DNA of 36,190 nt from the NCBI GenBank assembly GCA_016200205.1, contig JACQFF010000059.1, forward strand, positions 1-36,190, given 5' to 3'. This DNA comes from Planctomycetia bacterium (lineage in GTDB: Bacteria; Planctomycetota; Planctomycetia; Pirellulales; PALSA-1355). This document shows, in pieces, positions 25,557 to 34,403 of this stretch; the stretch's first letter is position 1; the number at the start of each line of letters is the position of its first letter. The notes beneath the pieces were generated by a model that did no database searches, was not told the origin of the DNA, and saw nothing but the letters and a program-made list of their open reading frames with translations. A program made the translations under genes and the position numbers.

Positions 25557-25642
25557 CCCTCTCCCTTTGGGAGAGGGTTGGGGTGAGGGCGAATCCGCAG
25601 AAGACAAGGACCCTCACCCTGCCCTCTCCCACGGGGAGAGGG
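25557..25642. repeat. Paired palindromic repeat between convergent genes
   Basis: The left unit is a hairpin CCCTCTCCC/GGGAGAGGG (25557-25577, TTT loop) followed by GGGTGAGGG. The right unit is CCCTCACCCTG followed by CCCTCTCCC/GGGAGAGGG (25622-25642). The halves are inverted copies, so the whole 86 bp can also fold as one long hairpin. The right unit matches the repeat inside the DUF1501 gene. It lies between the FAAL-ACP-AOS gene and the SDR gene, where it may limit read-through from both sides. Confidence 0.8.
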
Positions 25643-25711
25643 ATCAGAAACAACGTCTAATCGCGGCGCGGATGATCTGATCGGTTCGCACGCGCCGCAA
25701 ATGGCCGGCCC

Positions 25712-26686
25712 TCACACGTAGCCGTTCTGGCGGAACCAGTTCCAGGCATCGGTCGCGCTTTCGCGCAGCGGACGCGGACGATAGCCTAATTCGGCTGTCG
25801 CCCGCGCACTCGAGAAGTTTCGCTTTTGCCCCGAGATCGCCGTGGCGGCCGAGTTAACGTCGGGCTCGTAACCCGTCAGTTTGGTCCACAAGTCGCCGCA
25901 ATATCCGGCCGCCGTCCGCAGTAGCCGTCCCACGGGGATCATGGGCGGAGTGCCGCCGGTAACATCGGCAAAAATGCGCCAAGCCTGGAAATAGGTCAGC
26001 ACCTCGCCACCGAGAATATAGCGCCGTCCCGGTTTCCCAATTCGGACGGCCGAGAGAATGCCCGACACCACGTCCCGCACGTCGCAATAGGTGTTCAGCC
26101 CGGTGGGAGCACCCAAGCCCCATCCCCTGGCCACCTGCAGCAACATCCGCCCCGACGATGGCTTCAAATCATAGGGGCCGACCATGAATCCTGGGTTCAC
26201 GATCCGTGCATCCAGGCCGTGGGCCACGAAATCCAAAATCACCTGCTCGGCCTCGCGCTTGGTGACCACGTAGGGACAGCGGACTCCGCCCACCGGCTCA
26301 GTTCCTTCATCGCCGGCCTGTTCGAGCGTCGCGCAGCCAAGTGCATCCAGGCTGGAGACGTGCACCAACTTGGCGCCTTCGGCGTGGGCGGCGGCGGCAA
26401 TGTTGCGGGTGCCCTCAACGTTGACCGCGCGCGCCATGGCTAGACCGCTCCAACCGATGTGGACGTGGGCCGCGGCGTGCACGATACAACCGGACCCTCG
26501 GATCGCTCGGGTCACGGCCTCGCGGTCGCGGACGTCGCCGCGAGCGACTTCGACGTCCAATCCGGCGAGCGGTCGCGGATCGGCCGCCTCGCGCGCAAGC
26601 ACGCGGACCGCGCTGCCGTTTTCCAACAGTCGACGCACGGCGTTGTTACCGACTAGCCCCGTTGCGCCCGTAACCAACGTGATCAT
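25712..26686 (-). CDS. Extended SDR family NAD(P)-dependent reductase/epimerase
   Basis: 324 residues from ATG 26686. The Rossmann motif TGATGLVG (residues 6-13) and the catalytic YVVTK (YxxxK, near residue 139), with HVSSLDALG upstream supplying the serine, define an extended short-chain dehydrogenase. NPGFMVGPYDLKPSSGRML is the usual substrate-loop region. It resembles HpnA, dihydroflavonol-reductase and 3-beta-hydroxysteroid-dehydrogenase-like members. Bacterial ceramide pathways use an extended SDR (CerR in Caulobacter) next to the serine palmitoyltransferase, which makes this the candidate reductase for the product of the convergent trimodular gene. Gene orientation is tail to tail, so the link is by proximity, not by operon. 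Confidence 0.88.
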   Translation of the reverse strand: MITLVTGATGLVGNNAVRRLLENGSAVRVLAREAADPRPLAGLDVEVARGDVRDREAVTRAIRGSGCIVHAAAHVHIGWSGLAMARAVNVEGTRNIAAAAHAEGAKLVHVSSLDALGCATLEQAGDEGTEPVGGVRCPYVVTKREAEQVILDFVAHGLDARIVNPGFMVGPYDLKPSSGRMLLQVARGWGLGAPTGLNTYCDVRDVVSGILSAVRIGKPGRRYILGGEVLTYFQAWRIFADVTGGTPPMIPVGRLLRTAAGYCGDLWTKLTGYEPDVNSAATAISGQKRNFSSARATAELGYRPRPLRESATDAWNWFRQNGYV

Positions 26687-26772
26687 GACGCCCCCAAAAT
26701 CTTGTCCGGGCGTGACGGAAAGTGTCCCGTTTAGCCGGATTCGCCCCGCTCCTGCCGTTAAGATGCCAGAGC

Positions 26773-26801
26773 TAGGCAGCGGCAGCAATCCAAAATATAA
26801 T
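26773..26801 (+). promoter_or_regulatory. Promoter of the 58-residue protein gene
   Basis: TAGGCA (26773-26778), a 17 nt spacer and a perfect TATAAT (26796-26801). The predicted start is about 45 nt before the GTG at 26852. It lies in the divergent gap with the SDR gene. Confidence 0.5.
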
Positions 26802-26851
26802 GGGAGGACCCGAGTTGCTTTCCTCCGTTTCAATCGCCAAGAGGTTTGAGC

Positions 26852-27028
26852 GTGTTGACCGAACAAGAAGTCGTACGAACCTGGGCACGCCTGTTTAAGG
26901 GCGAGGTGACCGGCGAGAACATCGCCAAAGCCGAAGCGCTCTTGGACGAATTGCGTCCCGAAAGCCCACTGCGTCATCGCTTGGGCAACGAATTGGATGA
27001 GCTGCGCCTGCTCAGTATCCACGACTAG
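26852..27028 (+). CDS. Small helical protein of unknown function
   Basis: 58 residues from GTG 26852, with GAGG 7 nt upstream; a TTG two codons earlier is possible. The sequence is strongly amphipathic and helical, with no membrane segment. It begins MLTEQEVVRTWARLFKGEVT and continues with ENIAKAEALLDELRPESPL, ending in an acidic Leu-rich helix. It has a good promoter, a good ribosome site and codon use like its neighbours, so it is likely a real gene. No function can be assigned. It is divergent from the SDR gene. Confidence 0.65.
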   Translation: MLTEQEVVRTWARLFKGEVTGENIAKAEALLDELRPESPLRHRLGNELDELRLLSIHD

Positions 27029-27236
27029 CACGTGGAAAGTCGTGCCGGCCGAGCGCGGTTAATCTGGCGCCATTGCGGCCGGGAACGCACGGCCCGTGGA
27101 TCGATCCGGCGGACAAAGGGCTTCGCTCGTCGTGCCCATTGGTGCGACTCCGCGAATGGCGCATGGGTGTTGCGTTCGCATAGTGCGCCTCGCGCGGCTC
27201 GATTGCGCGTTCCGCACCGCTTCTTTCCGTTTTGGC

Positions 27237-28590
27237 TTAGCGGTTGATTTCCACGCCGAAGTTCACGCCGTTGGAATAGAAGATCTGGTGATTGGCACCG
27301 TTCAGGATGCTGATCAAGTTCGGGCCGCTATAGTCGATGCGGTCACTGGCTCGCGTAATGTTGCCCACGACCAGTCCGGTGTAGCCGAGCTTCAGGCCCA
27401 CGTTGCTTGTAACTTGAAAAACGGTCTGGAGTCGGAATTCTCCCACGGGCGAAAATGTCGTTGCGAATTGGTGCGTATTGGTTCCTATTCCATTAAATAT
27501 GATGGGTGTGGTAGTTGCGGCCGCGGTTTGGTTGGCCACCGCTTGATCGCCTAGGTTTGTTTTCAGGTGCACGTTCTGGAAGTTCGCGCCCGCGAGGAAC
27601 CGGGCTTCAAAGGAGGTGATCCAGCGTTCTCGCTGGCGCTCCCAACGGCCGCCGATTTGCGGTCCAACGATGTTATTCATGGCACGTATACTCCAGATGC
27701 TGCTGTCGAGAAGATTTTGGGGCCAATTGACCGTCGTCGTTTGAGACCCGATCGGGGGCCCGAAGTCCTCGGTGATCGTGAATGAATTAACGATGTTACC
27801 ATTTCCTGTCCCCTGAACGAGGAACGTATCGTTGATCTGCAGCCATCGGGCGCCATATAACAGCTCGAAGAAACCACCATTATGCAAGCGAGGGGCGCGA
27901 TAGAACCGCATCAACTCCAGGCCGTTGAGCACCAGCACATTTTTCATCGTAAGATCTGAAAAGGCGGGGGGAACCTCGCCCAGATCGATGGGTATTATGC
28001 CGATGGGAAAGAATCCACGTGCATGCAAAAGGGCATTGGGATCATCCAATAGAAACAGGGGATTTTTGACCGCACGAAATTGCCCCTGGCTTACGTGATC
28101 CAAGACGCTCGCCTGCCAACCATAATTATCGGTGTCGATGTAACCCACTTCCCACCGGTTGCCCCACGCGCCGGTCGCTCCAATGAAACCGGTGTCGACG
28201 GTTTGCCCATTTATATGCGCGCCTAAAATGAAGTCGCCAACCGTCGGCTCCATAGCCGTAGTACTCCCGACACGTGCTAAGTTCGGCTTCGACAGCGACC
28301 AGAACAGCCGCTCGTAGCTAAAGAAATAGCCGACGTGCGGCCGCGGGCCATTGCCGTAGCCGCTGGTTTCCGCCGGCCCAAACAATCGTAGGCTCGGTTC
28401 GAAATTCACCGGGTAATGGGCGCGAACTCGGATTGGCGTTCGAGAATGGTGCACTGCCGTTCTCGTAGGAGGGAGTTGGCGTCGGATAATCCAGATTCGA
28501 ATTCGCCGGAGGCTGAGCCAAGGCCTGTCCGGTCCACAAGACCAGGGCTCCCCACGCTAGCAGCCAAATTGCCGTGCGTTTAATCAACAT
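27237..28590 (-). pseudogene. BBP7-family outer-membrane beta-barrel protein, frameshifted
   Basis: The barrel part (to the stop at 27237) begins with NFEPSLRLFGPAETSGYG and HVGYFFSYERLFWSLSKP, continues with alternating beta strands, and ends in a barrel-closing strand YSNGVNFGVEINR. This is the planctomycete BBP7 pattern. It has no signal peptide in its own frame. An ATG at 28590 in another frame supplies one: MLIKRTAIWLLAWGALVLW, cleavage after ALA, then a Pro/Asn/Ser-rich segment. The two frames overlap between about 28318 and 28454. Joining them requires removing one base (or adding two) somewhere near 28385-28450. GGTGG lies upstream of ATG 28590. Either the gene is broken or the assembly has a one-base error; an undamaged product would be about 450 residues. 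Confidence 0.82.
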
Positions 28591-29113
28591 GTTTCGCGTC
28601 CACCTTGGCTCGCACAAAATAGACCCTGCGCAGGCCGTCCACCACGGAGAGCCCGCGCATTGGGTGTGACGGTAGTATCGGCCGTGCCTGTAGCGTGAAT
28701 TAAGTAAGAAAGGCAAGGTGTTCCGAAAAAACCGATTATCCGACCTCGCCGCCACGAAGTTGGGGGAAATGGGATAAATCCGCAGGCTCAATGGGGTAGA
28801 AGTTGCAACCTGGTCCCGTTTATGGCCCGCCACTGAACGCAAAAAGTGCGCCTCGCTTCCAGGGCCGCCCAGCCCAAAACCATTCGATCGGACCGCTTTG
28901 CGGTTCAACGATCGAGACTTCGGGATCGGGGCGCTCCCCTGGCAGACGAGGCTCGAACCGCCGCTTCCACGTGCCAACGGTTCGCTACAGCAGTATTTGC
29001 GCAGTATTCGAGCAGCTCGGCCCGGCCCGTTTGTCGGGGCCGATGCCGGCGCGTATACTTTCGCTGATGCCGTCGCCCCCTCTGGTCATTATTCTTTGAT
29101 TGGGATGTGTGCC
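28591..29113. other. Divergent intergenic region
   Basis: 523 nt between the BBP7 gene (-) and the TraB-type gene (+), without a convincing gene; open frames here have the composition of noncoding DNA. Only the promoter for the plus-strand gene (29031-29059) is supported. No tRNA-like or riboswitch-like fold was noticed. Confidence 0.5.
29031..29059 (+). promoter_or_regulatory. Candidate sigma-70 promoter for the TraB-type gene
   Basis: TTGTCG (29031-29036), a 17 nt spacer and TATACT (29054-29059) match 4/6 and 5/6. It lies about 55 nt upstream of ATG 29114. Confidence 0.45.
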
Positions 29114-30121
29114 ATGACTCAACGCGCTTGGACCAGCGTTTTTTGGCTGTGCTGCATACTACTAGCCTGGGTGGCCCTCTCGCCGATTCTTGCGGCCGAT
29201 CCTCCCGCCGCGGCCGAAGCTCGGAAATATGTGCGGGTTGAGCGCGACAAGTCGGGTGAGCCGCTAGCATTGCAAACGGCCGTCGTGCGTTTTGCTTCGA
29301 CCGAAGCGGCCCAGAGCGATCGGTTCGTGGACCTGATCGGCGCGGTGCATGTGGGCGAGAAGGCCTACTATGAGGGTTTGAATAAGGCTTTCGAGAACTA
29401 CGACGTGGTGCTCTACGAGTTGGTAGCCCCCGAGGGCACGCGCGTTCCCAAGGGAGCCAAACCCGGCAACCATCCGGTTGCAATGCTGCAGAACGGGTTC
29501 AAAGACATGCTGGGGCTCGAGCATCAATTGCAATACATCGACTACACCAAGAGTAACCTGATGCACGCCGACATGTCGCCCGACGATTTCTCGAAGTCGA
29601 TGGCCGACCGCAATGAAAGCTTCATGTCGATGTACTTCCGCATGATGGGGGCGGCACTGGCCCAACAATCGAAACTGCAAAACCAGGGCAAATCGTCCGA
29701 GTTCGACATCCTCATGGCCCTGTTCGACAAGGATCGTGCCCGGGCCCTGAAGCGGTTGATGGCCGACCAGTTCGAGAATCTTGAGGGCGTGATGAGCGCG
29801 CTGGACGGCCCGCAAGGCTCGACCATCGTTACCGAGCGCAACAAAGTCGCGCTAAAGAAATTAGCCGAGCAAATCGCGGACGGGAAGAAAAAGATCGCGA
29901 TTTTCTACGGTGCGGCGCACTTGCCCGACATGGAAAGACGCCTGGTCGCGGAATTTCACCTCCAGCGCGCTACCGAGAACTGGTTCACGGCCTGGAGGCT
30001 GGACAAGCCAGCGGCGGCGCCAATCAAGCCGGAGGTCAACAAACCGCGTGCCCAAGTCAGCCCTCGACGCAATCGCCCCGCGCAGCCCAACTTGTTGACC
30101 CGCGTTTTCGCAGGGCATTAA
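29114..30121 (+). CDS. Secreted TraB/GumN-type (TIKI-like) domain protein
   Basis: 335 residues from ATG 29114; ATG 29105 would add three. A signal peptide is seen at residues 1-28 (VFWLCCILLAWVALSPILAA). The TraB/GumN-like features are LIGAVHVGEKAYYEGLNKAF near residues 75-95, the following YDVVLYELVAPEG with its conserved Glu, and the late GAAHLPDMERRLV with a conserved His. Family members include eukaryotic Tiki metalloproteases, suggesting a metal-dependent hydrolase, but activity in bacteria is mostly untested. The middle is helical and Met-rich (SMYFRMMGAALAQQ). The C-terminal tail is basic and Pro-rich and probably disordered. The gene stands alone, with its own promoter. Confidence 0.8.
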   Translation: MTQRAWTSVFWLCCILLAWVALSPILAADPPAAAEARKYVRVERDKSGEPLALQTAVVRFASTEAAQSDRFVDLIGAVHVGEKAYYEGLNKAFENYDVVLYELVAPEGTRVPKGAKPGNHPVAMLQNGFKDMLGLEHQLQYIDYTKSNLMHADMSPDDFSKSMADRNESFMSMYFRMMGAALAQQSKLQNQGKSSEFDILMALFDKDRARALKRLMADQFENLEGVMSALDGPQGSTIVTERNKVALKKLAEQIADGKKKIAIFYGAAHLPDMERRLVAEFHLQRATENWFTAWRLDKPAAAPIKPEVNKPRAQVSPRRNRPAQPNLLTRVFAGH

Positions 30122-30303
30122 GCCCAAAGTCGCCAAGCTATGCGGCTGGCCGTCGACAGTCCCGTCGCCGGGACCAGCGGGCGATCAGTTCTAGTCGTAT
30201 TGCTTTACACACCGCAGCTGATTCTCCATACTAGGTGGCCCAAGAAGGGAGCCGCTGTTGCGATCCAACGGCTTGCATCGCCGGAGAGTTGCGGGGGTGT
30301 GGA

Positions 30304-31110
30304 ATGGCCGGCCTTAGCGTGAATGAGATGACGACCTATCGCTGGTCGTTCGAGGAAGATGTCACCCGCTACCGCGACGCCGGCATCGAGGCCATCGGGG
30401 TCTGGCGGCAGAAGCTCACCGATTTTGGTGAAGACCGTGCCCTCGGCCTGCTGGCGCAAAGCGGCCTGAAAGTTTCCAACCTGTTGTGGGCCGGCGGGTT
30501 CACCGGCAGCGATGGCCACTCGTACCAAGAAGGACTGGCGGACGCCCGCGAAGCCCTGCATCTGGCAGCCGCCCTCAAAACGAGCCATCTGATCGTCTAC
30601 AGCGGGGCCCGCAACGGTCACACGCAGAATCATGTCCGGCGACTTTTCAAAGGCGCGCTGGGCGAATTACTGCCGCTAGCCGAGCAACTCCAGATCTTCT
30701 TGGACGTCGAGCCCATGCACGCCGGCTGTGCCGAGGAGTGGACTTTCTTGACAAGTCTCGACGAAGCGCTATCGCTCGTCGACAGCGTGGGGAGCCCCTT
30801 TCTGAAGCTCGCTTTCGACACCTATCATTTCGGGCACGATCCGCGCATCGTCGAACAGATCGGCATCCTCGCGCCGCACATCGGCATCGTACACCTGGCC
30901 GACGGCAAGGGCCCGCCCGATCGCGAACAAAACCGGCATTGCTTGGGCGAAGGAGACGTGCCTTTGCCCGGTATCGTCAAAGCGCTCAAACAAGCCGGCT
31001 ACGACGGCTACTACGACGTCGAACTGATCGGCGAGGAAATCGAACGCTGCAATTATCGGCAGTTGCTCCGGCGATCCAAGCGGGTATTCGAGCAGTGGCT
31101 GGTCGCTTAG
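30304..31110 (+). CDS. Sugar phosphate isomerase/epimerase (xylose-isomerase-like TIM barrel)
   Basis: 268 residues from ATG 30304; the in-frame extension upstream to 30235 is not family-like. It is an AP-endonuclease-2/xylose-isomerase-like TIM barrel. The metal-site residues are recognisable: Glu in FLDVEPMHAG, Asp and His in LAFDTYHFGHDP, His in GIVHLADGKGP, and Glu in YYDVELIGEE. The opening SVNEMTTYRWSFEEDV is typical of such proteins. The exact substrate (sugar, sugar phosphate or inositol derivative) cannot be told. The protein ends RVFEQWLVA and its TAG stop overlaps the left end of a miniature inverted-repeat element, so its natural C-terminus may have been altered by the insertion. 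Confidence 0.87.
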   Translation: MAGLSVNEMTTYRWSFEEDVTRYRDAGIEAIGVWRQKLTDFGEDRALGLLAQSGLKVSNLLWAGGFTGSDGHSYQEGLADAREALHLAAALKTSHLIVYSGARNGHTQNHVRRLFKGALGELLPLAEQLQIFLDVEPMHAGCAEEWTFLTSLDEALSLVDSVGSPFLKLAFDTYHFGHDPRIVEQIGILAPHIGIVHLADGKGPPDREQNRHCLGEGDVPLPGIVKALKQAGYDGYYDVELIGEEIERCNYRQLLRRSKRVFEQWLVA

Positions 31111-31241
31111 AACGCGTCTTCAAAACGTTCCGAACGTTGGAATTTGGGAGGGCGAAGCTCTCGCTGAGCCGATTTTGCACCGGAAGTAGCGGCTCGGCAG
31201 GAGCCTCGCCCTCCCGGTCGCGTAATTCGAAGACACGTTCT
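31109..31241. mobile_element. Miniature inverted-repeat element, copy 2
   Basis: 133 bp, nearly identical to the copy at 16405-16538; differences seen are single-base changes and one missing base in the centre. Terminal inverted repeats are AGAACGCGTCTTC on the left and, read inward from the right, AGAACGTGTCTTC. TA dinucleotides sit at both edges. The left edge begins within the stop codon of the isomerase gene. It is 79 nt from the convergent sthA stop. Confidence 0.88.
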
Positions 31242-31320
31242 TAGGGGCGCTTTGTCGAATCGCAATTTCGCGCGCCGCTGACGGCGACGGCAAACCACCC
31301 CGCGAAACAAGCGTGCGTTC

Positions 31321-32718
31321 TTAAAACACGCGGTTCAGTCCGTTGAGCGCCGCCACGCGATAGGCTTCGGCCATCGTGGGATAGTTGAAGGTGGTGTTGG
31401 TGAAGTACCGCAACGTGTTGTGCGGCGCGGGTTGCGACATGATCGCCTGGCCGATGTGGATGATTTCGGCAGCACTGTGGCCAAAACAGTGAATCCCCAA
31501 CAGCGCCAGGCTTTCGCGATGGAACAATAGCTTCAGCATGCCCACCGCCTGACCGGCGATTTGCGCGCGGGCCAGACTGCGGAACATGGCTTTGCCCACT
31601 TCATAGGGAATTTTCTCCTCCGTCAACTGCCGCTCGGTCTTTCCGATCGAAGAGATTTCGGGACTGGTGTAAATGCCCGTCGGAATATCTTGAACGAGAC
31701 GGTGATTTGGGTCGCCGCAAAAGTGGCTGGCGGCAAAGCGGCCTTGATCGTACGAAGCGCTGGCCAGCGACGGATAGCCGACGACATCGCCCACGGCATA
31801 GATGTGCGGCTGAGTCGTTTGATAGTGCTCGTTGACTTCGATTTGTCCGCGATGATTGGGCACGATTCCGACCGTGTCCAGCCCCAGGTCTTCGGTAGTT
31901 CCCGTGCGGCCGTTGGCCCATAGCAGGATATCGGATTTGATTTTCTTGCCGCTGCGCAGGTGCAAGACGACGCCGCCGTCGGTGGCTTCCACGCGCTCGT
32001 ACTCTTCATTGTGCAGAATGCGCACGCCATTTTCAGAAAGATGATAACTCAGCGCGTCGATGATCTCGTCGTCCAAAAAGGCCAGCAGCTTGTCGCGCGT
32101 ATTGACCAGCGTAACCCGGACCTGCATATTGCGCCACATCGAAGCGTATTCGCAGCCGACCACGCCCGCCCCATAGACCGCAATGCTTCCGGGAGTGCGA
32201 TCGAGCGAGAGCAGCGTATCGCTATCGAAAATGCGCGGGTGCGTGAAGTCGACGTCTTTGGGGCGGAAGGGGCGCGAGCCGGTGGCGATCACGAATCCAT
32301 CGGCGGTCAGTTGCCTCTTGGCATGGTCCGCGTAATCGACTTCGATCGTGTGCGCGTCGATAAAGCGGGCGTTTCCGGGCACTAGCGCCACCTCGTTGCG
32401 ATCGTAAAAGCTTTCGCGCAGTTGAACCTGCTTATCGATCACCGCATTGGCCGTGGCCAGCAGTTCGGGAAATGAGAATTTCGCTTGCACGTCCATGCGT
32501 TTGTAGATCGGGCTCTGGTTGCACAAGCTCATATGGTAAATCGCTTGCCGCAGGGCCTTGCTGGGAATCGTGGCCCAATGCGTGCAGCCGCCGCCGACTT
32601 GAGCGAAGCGTTCCACCGCGGCCACCGATTTGCCCCCTTTTGACGCGCTCATCGCCGCGCCCTCGCCCCCTGGCCCGGTGCCGATCACCACAAAATCAAA
32701 ATGCTGCGTCTCGACCAT
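31321..32718 (-). CDS. sthA: Soluble pyridine nucleotide transhydrogenase SthA
   Basis: 465 residues, the family length. It is an FAD enzyme that exchanges hydride between NADPH and NAD+ in the cytoplasm. FAD binding uses [20 protein letters not shown] (from about residue 9). [16 protein letters not shown] replaces the redox disulfide of lipoamide dehydrogenases, having only one of the two cysteines, which is the mark of SthA. The NAD domain has [28 protein letters not shown] is the second FAD motif, and the C-terminal interface domain ends [20 protein letters not shown]. It lies 89 nt downstream of the propeller-protein gene on the same strand. Confidence 0.95.
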   Translation of the reverse strand: MVETQHFDFVVIGTGPGGEGAAMSASKGGKSVAAVERFAQVGGGCTHWATIPSKALRQAIYHMSLCNQSPIYKRMDVQAKFSFPELLATANAVIDKQVQLRESFYDRNEVALVPGNARFIDAHTIEVDYADHAKRQLTADGFVIATGSRPFRPKDVDFTHPRIFDSDTLLSLDRTPGSIAVYGAGVVGCEYASMWRNMQVRVTLVNTRDKLLAFLDDEIIDALSYHLSENGVRILHNEEYERVEATDGGVVLHLRSGKKIKSDILLWANGRTGTTEDLGLDTVGIVPNHRGQIEVNEHYQTTQPHIYAVGDVVGYPSLASASYDQGRFAASHFCGDPNHRLVQDIPTGIYTSPEISSIGKTERQLTEEKIPYEVGKAMFRSLARAQIAGQAVGMLKLLFHRESLALLGIHCFGHSAAEIIHIGQAIMSQPAPHNTLRYFTNTTFNYPTMAEAYRVAALNGLNRVF

Positions 32719-32807
32719 CGCAAATAGACTCCTTGATCTGGTTGCGGCAGTTTATCGGTCCGCCCGGTTCGACGTCTGTCGCCAACTCCCCGATTTTCAT
32801 TGCGGGG

Positions 32808-34292
32808 CTATTTCGCGGCCGTGCTGCCGGGGATCAACTCCAAACACACCAACCGATCGGCTCCACGCACGTAGAGCAGGCCGTGCGAGAGAATCGGCGC
32901 GGCCCAGGCAGGCGGTTTCAACAGCCGCGGCGAACGGAACCCGAATGGATTGGGCTGCGACGCTTTTTCGGCCAAAACCACCTCCGCCACCGGGTCGTAC
33001 TTCTTCGGATTGGCGCGCAGCAACCGCAACGTTCCGTCTTCGCTCAAACACACAAAATGCCCGTCAACATACAACAGCGATGAGCGTGTCAGGTCCGGCT
33101 GGCTCCACATGACGTTGCCCGTGGCCAGCTCAATGCAGCGCAGCTCGGCGTTTTCGGTGTGACGGCCGCTCGAGGCGTATAAATAGCCCTCGTGATGGAC
33201 CGGAGTGTTCCAATGCGTTTGCATCGCTTTGTCCCGCCGCCGCTTTTCGTCGGACCACTCGACCTGGGCTTCACCCGGCTTGACGCGCAACAGCGCACTG
33301 CCGGGACCGTACGTCTCGGAAATAAACACCCGCTCGCCGACCACGACCGGATTGCTGGCGTTGACGCTTTCCAAAATCGGCGCCCGCCACGGGAAATGGA
33401 AATCGAGTTTTCCGCTGACAGGGTCAAAGCCGACCAGGCCTCCGCGGGCAAACACAAAACACCACCGCCGTGGGCCAATCGTTGACAACACCGGACTGGC
33501 ATAGCCGGCCAGCTCATCGGTGAGTTTGTACCGCACTTCGCCCGTCTTTTTGTCGAATGCCACGATCCCCGAGCCGTTGCCCACGACTTGATCGAGCCGG
33601 CCCGGCGGCACGCTCTTGCTTTCTGGGGGGCTGCCGCCGACTTGCACGATCAGCAGATCGCCCTCGATGGCCGGGGTGCTGCCGACGCCAAAGAAATTCT
33701 GAATCACGCCGAATTGCGCTGGCGTGTCGACCTTCCACAACAACTGTCCATCGGCGACGCTCAGGCAGTGCAGCATTCCCTCAGCGCCAAAAATATACAC
33801 GCGCTCGGGGTCAGCCACCGGCGAGCAACGTGGGCCATTGTCGTAACCATAAAGATCCTGAAAACCGCTTGTGTATTCGAACGTCCACAGCAGCTTGCCC
33901 GTTTTGCTCTCCAAGCATCGCAATCGCGCCTGATCTCCGTGTCGATCGAATTGAAATAGCCGGTCGGAGCGGATGACCGGCATGCCGTACCCGGTGCCCA
34001 ACGAGAGTTGCCAAACCAGCGGCGGCCCCCCTTCGGGCCATTTCGTCAAAATGCCGCGTTCGCTCGACTTGCTATCGCCCGTAGGGCCCAGGAAGCTCGG
34101 CCAATCACTGCCGTGTTGCCCGGTGGCCCGCGGCGTCTTCGAATTCTTGGCCGGTTGCTCCGCACAAGCCACAGCCAGCGTGAGCGAGAACAAACCTAGC
34201 GCGGGCATCAACCAACGCCGAGTGGCCCCGAGGCCAGCGGGCGACTGGGCCGGCCATGAATACAACGTCATCGCCACGGCGAACCCACGCAT
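32808..34292 (-). CDS. PQQ-like beta-propeller protein, exported
   Basis: 494 residues from ATG 34292, chosen because GGGAG lies 7 nt upstream; ATG 34334 and ATG 34271 are alternatives. A hydrophobic export segment (LMPALGLFSLTLAVAC) follows RR, with a possible lipid-attachment cysteine near residue 44. The mature part opens with DWPSFLGPTGDSKSSERGIL and WPEGGPPLVWQ, the usual start of planctomycete propeller proteins. It contains repeated four-stranded blades with the tryptophan-docking pattern: LESKTGKLLWTF, VADGQLLWKV, DKKTGEVRYKL, LATGNVMWSQ. There is no dehydrogenase-type catalytic or PQQ-disulfide motif, so a scaffold, binding or assembly role is more likely than catalysis. Confidence 0.85.
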   Translation of the reverse strand: MRGFAVAMTLYSWPAQSPAGLGATRRWLMPALGLFSLTLAVACAEQPAKNSKTPRATGQHGSDWPSFLGPTGDSKSSERGILTKWPEGGPPLVWQLSLGTGYGMPVIRSDRLFQFDRHGDQARLRCLESKTGKLLWTFEYTSGFQDLYGYDNGPRCSPVADPERVYIFGAEGMLHCLSVADGQLLWKVDTPAQFGVIQNFFGVGSTPAIEGDLLIVQVGGSPPESKSVPPGRLDQVVGNGSGIVAFDKKTGEVRYKLTDELAGYASPVLSTIGPRRWCFVFARGGLVGFDPVSGKLDFHFPWRAPILESVNASNPVVVGERVFISETYGPGSALLRVKPGEAQVEWSDEKRRRDKAMQTHWNTPVHHEGYLYASSGRHTENAELRCIELATGNVMWSQPDLTRSSLLYVDGHFVCLSEDGTLRLLRANPKKYDPVAEVVLAEKASQPNPFGFRSPRLLKPPAWAAPILSHGLLYVRGADRLVCLELIPGSTAAK

Positions 34293-34403
34293 TCCACTGC
34301 TCCCAAACCAGCCAACCGATCTGCCCAACCCCATGCGTGACCACTATACTTGATGCCGCCCCGGCAAGTCACGTGCAGCGCATCCACAGTTTCGGTTCAA
34401 CTC

